From positions 8,248,501 through 8,312,500 of the forward strand of contig OY727094.1 of the NCBI GenBank assembly GCA_963402885.1: DNA of 64,000 nt, read 5' to 3'. Source of the DNA: Antedon bifida (Eukaryota > Echinodermata > Crinoidea > Comatulida > Antedonidae). Positions 42,201 through 48,200 of the stretch are shown here, in pieces (position 1 is the stretch's first letter; every line of letters begins with the position of its first letter). Made by a program: the position numbers and the translations under genes. A model generated the notes under the pieces. It saw only the letters and a program-made list of their open reading frames with translations, ran no database searches and had not been told where the DNA came from.

Positions 42201-45200
42201 AAATTGTAGGTTAAACATAAATATTTAATATAAGAAATGTTATAATAATTGTTATGTTAATAACGTATAAGGCATTTTGCTAGAAAGCCTGCCAAAAATT
42301 AGTACTTCAAGGATTATATAAACGACGAACTTACAAAAGTCATGTGTCTGAATTTAGCCTTAGTTGTTTAACTGATTGGTAATATTATATAAATGAATTG
42401 TCCAAGATGATAGTTATAGCCACTGTTCAAGTTATAACTAGCATCTTTGACTATTTTCTAAAAACATTTCTATATTAATTAATTTAAATACGTCAGAGGA
42501 AAGAATGAAAGCCATTTATGCTTACCAGTAACAGTAACTGTAAAGGTACATGTTCCTGCATTGCCTGAACTGTCAACTGCATCATATAACACATCAGTTC
42601 TACCAATATCAAATTCATTATTTCCAGGATTGTACTTGGACGTTGGTGTTATATCTTCATCAGAATTGTCAATTACTATTGGATCAGTCCAGCTGACATT
42701 GAACGTTTGATTTGTACCATCTGCAGTAGTACCAGTAATATTTGGTGGACAAACCAAGACTGGATCCTCATTATCTAATAATACAAAATGAAGAAACAAG
42801 AATGACTACAGCTATAATCATATTAAACTTTTTTAATGGTAGAATGTCACCTAATAGTCGATTCGTGGTTGCGAAATAACATTTTGATACAGTATACTAT
42901 TAATTTTTTCAAACTAATACCATATAAACAGATAATAAACAAGCCGTTGCATATATGCAAAGTAATAATAATGATACTTATTACAATTATAGTGCATGTG
43001 ATAAAGAATTATTGATGAAAATGACAATGGGTTCATCAGTAAAGATGTAAAATTTGTATAAAAGCCAAGGAATTAATCATCAATTAGTAATTACTTGGAT
43101 TTACTTATGCAATATATTCTCTTTTGTGTTGTGTGTTGAAGGTAAATCCTATAATATGTTCATAACGTTGTTTAAAAAAAATATAATTCCTGCATTTTCT
43201 AAATTATCAAAATTACAAAGAGGTAATTATATTTTACCTTCAACATTGAGGCCAAAGTCACATATTGCCATAAGGATCAGTTGCAGTAAAAGTGATTGTG
43301 TGAGTACCAATTGGTATCATGTCACCTGACCCAAATGATGACGACATTACAGTCACAAGTCCACCACTATTGTCACTTGTCACAGGAGGATCCCAGGTGA
43401 CAGTGGCATTTGGACTTCCTATATCTGTACTGACATTTACTAGTCCATACCCTTCTCCGATGTAATTGTTTGAAGTGACATTTGTTGGGCAGGCAATCAT
43501 TGGACTTTCATTATCTACAAAAAAATAACAGGAATAAAAAAATTTGAATTTGACAAAACCACATTAATAAAACTATAACTCAAATTTCATTTCCTTCTAT
43601 AGGAAGCAGTCTTACCTTAAACAGTGATAACAAAACTGCAGCTATCATCAAAGTTACCAGTTGAATCTGATATATTGTACTGTCAATAATAATATACTAA
43701 AAGTACTTTTTGAAAATATTACGATGTTTAAAAGTTCATTAATACGATAGCAGTTTTAATTTAAAAATTCAACCACCGTTAAAAATATAGAACGATAGAA
43801 AATATACAAAAATATTTATTTATTTTGTGAAGCCAATTTCATTCATAAAATGATTTACAAAAAAAAATTTACAATTCATATAATAGAACTGATATTAAAG
43901 TATGCCAGTGATCCGTACGACATTCATATCAATCAGTTATATTATACTTCCATGGTTATTGGAGCATTTGGATTATTTGTTTTAGTTCCAGTTAGATAAT
44001 TTGTTTATTTACGCAAAAAAAGGATTAAAGATGTATTTTCCCTTTGACTAATTAAAAAAAAAAAAAAAAAGGGATTTCGAAAAAAGGTGGGTCATTTTGA
44101 AGTAGGCTATCATAATAGTTTTAAAACTTTCACCAAAAATTTGTCGAAAAAAAATCATTTAACTGAAATAAAGACGTTTTTTTGTTCAAAAAATAACTTT
44201 GACTTCCAGTCAAAGTTTTCGATCAAAACCTATCTCATAATGCAACGCGCTTGTTTAGCTACTCTGTGTGCATAATCATAAACTTCCTCGCGATCTGTGT
44301 GAAAACACCTTCTCAACCGTGACGAGTTGTAAACAATCCTAATTAGCATCATGCATAATGCATACTCGTGGTTTGAAATCTTTCTTTACTATTGCTCGCG
44401 ACGATTTTCCAGACGAAATGTAATCAAATTAATTTACCTGTTAATTACGTTAACTTGTTGTTTTTGGCTTGAATTTGCGACTTAAGTACTTAACTTTAAT
44501 TACTTTGATATGGCCAATTTAAATTTAGAATATTTTGACCTTCATTTTTTTTTGTTTCAAGGGATAATACATCTTTAATGTTACAAAATATAATTCAAGG
44601 GAACTGAACACTTATTTAGGAAAAGTTTGCCATAGGTAATAATAATAATCTCTTATTTTTGTTTTTGTGCAGTAGAAATACTAAGTTGTTTTATACCTTT
44701 AACAGTGACGGTGAACGTCCCTGAAACGCTGTTTCCAGATAGGTCTGACACATTGACTGTTACCACACTGCCTCCAATGGGAAAGTTGTAAGATGGACTG
44801 CTAAAGGTTACTCCATAAGTTTTGTAAAAGATGACAACAGTACCAGAATTGTCTGTAGCAACGGGAGCTGTCCAGTTATATAAAGCTGTTGGCTGTCCAG
44901 AGTCTGTATCACTTGTTGTATCATTAGGATACTCTGTCACAATAGGGTCTCCGATATCTATGGTAAGGAGTGCAATGTATATCAATAATACTAATTAATC
45001 ATAAGTAATCAGATTTTGCAAATATGAATTGTAAAATGTATTAAGTTTTTAAAAATCACGTTGTCTCCTTATGAGTTAAGAAATAACATAAAACAAATTT
45101 TTTCATACAAATTCATAATTATGTACTTCTCAAAACCAGTAATGTAAAAATATACAGTAGTTAAGATTCAATGGAGTACAACTAGTATAAAACCAATACC

Positions 45201-48200
45201 CGATTTATCATCACTTTCTGCAATTAGGAACAATGTGCACTATCAATAATTACGCTATCGCTCTATAGAGCGATAGCCTATTGTTATTGTCAACAATTTC
45301 ATTTTTTTGTCCGTAGTAGATCTCAAAAAGGGCGGTAGCAGTTATGTTGTAACTAGACCAGCAGATGCACGTATATATGTAGTTGTGCAACAAACTTTGG
45401 TTTAATGAAAATATGGTTGCGTAGCGTAACTACGCGTGATTTTCTGAAATTCTTAAATTGACTATAAATAATTCAAAACTAACAGCCTTTTTCAATTTGT
45501 AATTGTAAGCAAATTTGTGTAGTAAAAATATGCCTATTAGTATTTTGAATCGATTACAGCTATCCGTAATGGCTTGTGACCCCGATTTTTTTAACTTAAT
45601 ATATAAACAGATATGTTGTAGAATGAATTCATGCAGAAATTGTGACGTCATCATATGGCCACCTGAATGTAAAATATAGGAATTTTGTCTCTTTTGACAC
45701 AGTTCGTCATATTCAATAGTCTAGAGCGCTTACCGCGTACACGTTATCAATTTTCTTCCAATTTTCAATATTCTATTACTAAAACAATTGCTTTTCAGAC
45801 TTTTTTTTTTATTTGAAAAAGTCATCATATTCTAACAATAAAATAAACATGCGTGGTGTAAAATCAAAACTAACCGTCAACTAAACCGTTTACAGTTCAG
45901 ATACCGTCAACTGTTGACACTTATTGAACGATTTTGATGTACTCCAGCTGTTCGTTACAATCGTTGTAGTGCAGCCGATTGTAGACTATATATAATAAGC
46001 CTAATAAAAAGCATGTGCATGTTACGATGGGTTGCGCGATAGCCTAACTCGTCACCGTGACGAGTTCAAATCTAGTTGTAATAGTGATGATACAAAAAAA
46101 GTAGTTAATATTATTAGACCGACAGATTCTACATAACTTTTTTTTTCAGTTTTTGTAACAAAATACACTTAAGATGAACATTTTACCTGAGCATGAGTGT
46201 GATTTGTCTACACGTCATATAATTTCACTTACATACATTTTTTATGTTCAAACACTAGGAACCAAACACTAGGCCTAGGCCTAGATGATAAAAACAAAAG
46301 ACCAAGAGGGCGTCCGCCAAAGAGATGGAAGGATCAACTAAAAGATGATACCGGCCTACCTCTACTACTACTGCAGAACGGAACGCGCTACAACAAAGAG
46401 ACCGCTGGCGCGGTAAAAACAACATGACGTGTATCCGAAGAGGATTACGAAATTAAGTCAAGTCAAGTAAAATTATATATTAGATTCCACAGAAAAATTT
46501 AGCTTTTAGAAACAAATATCTTAATAAATTGTCGTTTAAAAGGTTTCACCTACCAATTACATGAATTGTTATAATACAAGTTCCAGTGTTACCACTGCCA
46601 TCAGTTGCAGTGTATGTAAGACTAGTCTCTCCTATGGGAAAGTTATCCGGTGATGTCTCAGATGGTTTAGTTTGCATTGACTCCGATAATTGGCCAGTGG
46701 ATGCATCTCTAGGTGTTGGTTCATTCCATGTTGTCTCAGTCGTATTAGAGTCACTTGTATTAAACACTAAAGGTTCAGTTGGACAATCTGGGTAGTAGGG
46801 ATCACCAGTATCTGTTGAATAATATGAAATTAAATAAATTAGGCCTAAATCTATTTAATTAAATTTAAAGTATAAAATAACATTTAATCAATTTGGCAAA
46901 CGATTTGAATGTGTGCGACCATCTTGGATTTAGAGTTACAAGGCAAACAAAAACACTGTTCCCATGTGTTTTTATTCTTTATTCAAGAAAATTTGAAAAA
47001 CCAGTCACAATAATTTTATATGTACACAAATATCAAAAGCAATTTTTCCTAGATGTACTTTGCTCATCCTTTATAACTCATTAATTTTACAAGATAGTGA
47101 AAATTCACTCTAATTGTACCATATTTTCATTACTGCAATGTCATTTGGGCATCCGACTGCTCGACAAACTTCAATAACAAAATAATAAAACAATCTGCTA
47201 TAATAATTTCGAATTTCGAACCCTATCCGACTCATTATTTAAAAATATTTCAAATTAATTAATTAAATTTCAGTATATCACCGGGCGGTTTAGAATTAAT
47301 GTTCTTTGCCTAATTTATATATATATATATCCGAGTTCGAGTCTCGGTTGGGGCGACTTTTTCTCATTCTCACAGATTTCCTCATCTTTATCGTTTCAAA
47401 TTAATTAATTAAATTTCAGTATATCACCGGGTGGTTTAGAATTAATGTTCTGTGCCTGATTTGCTTATATATATATATATATATATAAATCCAAAGGCAA
47501 ATTACTGAAAAAAATGACAATGCTGTGGGTATCAGTTGCTTGATCTCAATGGAGATACAAATAAAAAAAGCGAAAAGCTAAATCAAAACGATAAAGTAAA
47601 CAGCCAGAAAAGTTAGCAGAGCTTTCGGGCAACACTAGCCCTTCATCAGTATATATATATATATTTATATATATACCATAATATTTTAAGTTGTTTAAAT
47701 ATTAAGTCGGATAGGGTTCGAATATATTAAAGGTACATAATTTTGTTTTCTTGATCAAAGTTCAGGAAGGGGCTAAATTGGACGATTTGTATTATATATT
47801 GTTTTAATGTTATAATGTTTATCGAATTGAATAAAGGTTATTGAACTGAACTGAACTAACATTTTTTATTTAGGATGTTTTAGTTAACAAACATATACTT
47901 ACCGAGAAATGTTACAGAAAACTCACACGTAACATCCGTTTCACCAGTGGCCGACGCTGTGTATTGAAGATTAAGAACTAAGCCTAATCCAAAGTTTACA
48001 ACAATACCTGGAATAACGGCAGGCGATGATGTCACCTGGACGTCTGCAGTCATCCCATTTGAATAGGTTGCTGTAATTACTGGGATAGTGTATGGATAAG
48101 GAAATGAGCCGGTGTTGTTTATTGTCTCATCTCCTGGACAATTATCAAATATGACTGAAAAAAATACGCTATGTATTGGTTGTGTAGATTTCGAAACGTT

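Larger units (their letters stand above)
39650..43300. repeat. Two near-identical 1825-base tandem units
   Basis: Features recur exactly 1825 bases apart (exons 39974/41799 and 40701/42526, and the introns between). The junction lies inside class c exon 8, near 41510. Introns are as similar as exons, so the event is recent. Confidence 0.88.

Noticed and set aside
39650..43300. Tandem duplication as a pure assembly artefact
   Set aside because: Cannot be excluded without reads. However, the chimeric exon and scattered differences between the copies fit a real unequal crossover better than a duplicated contig.
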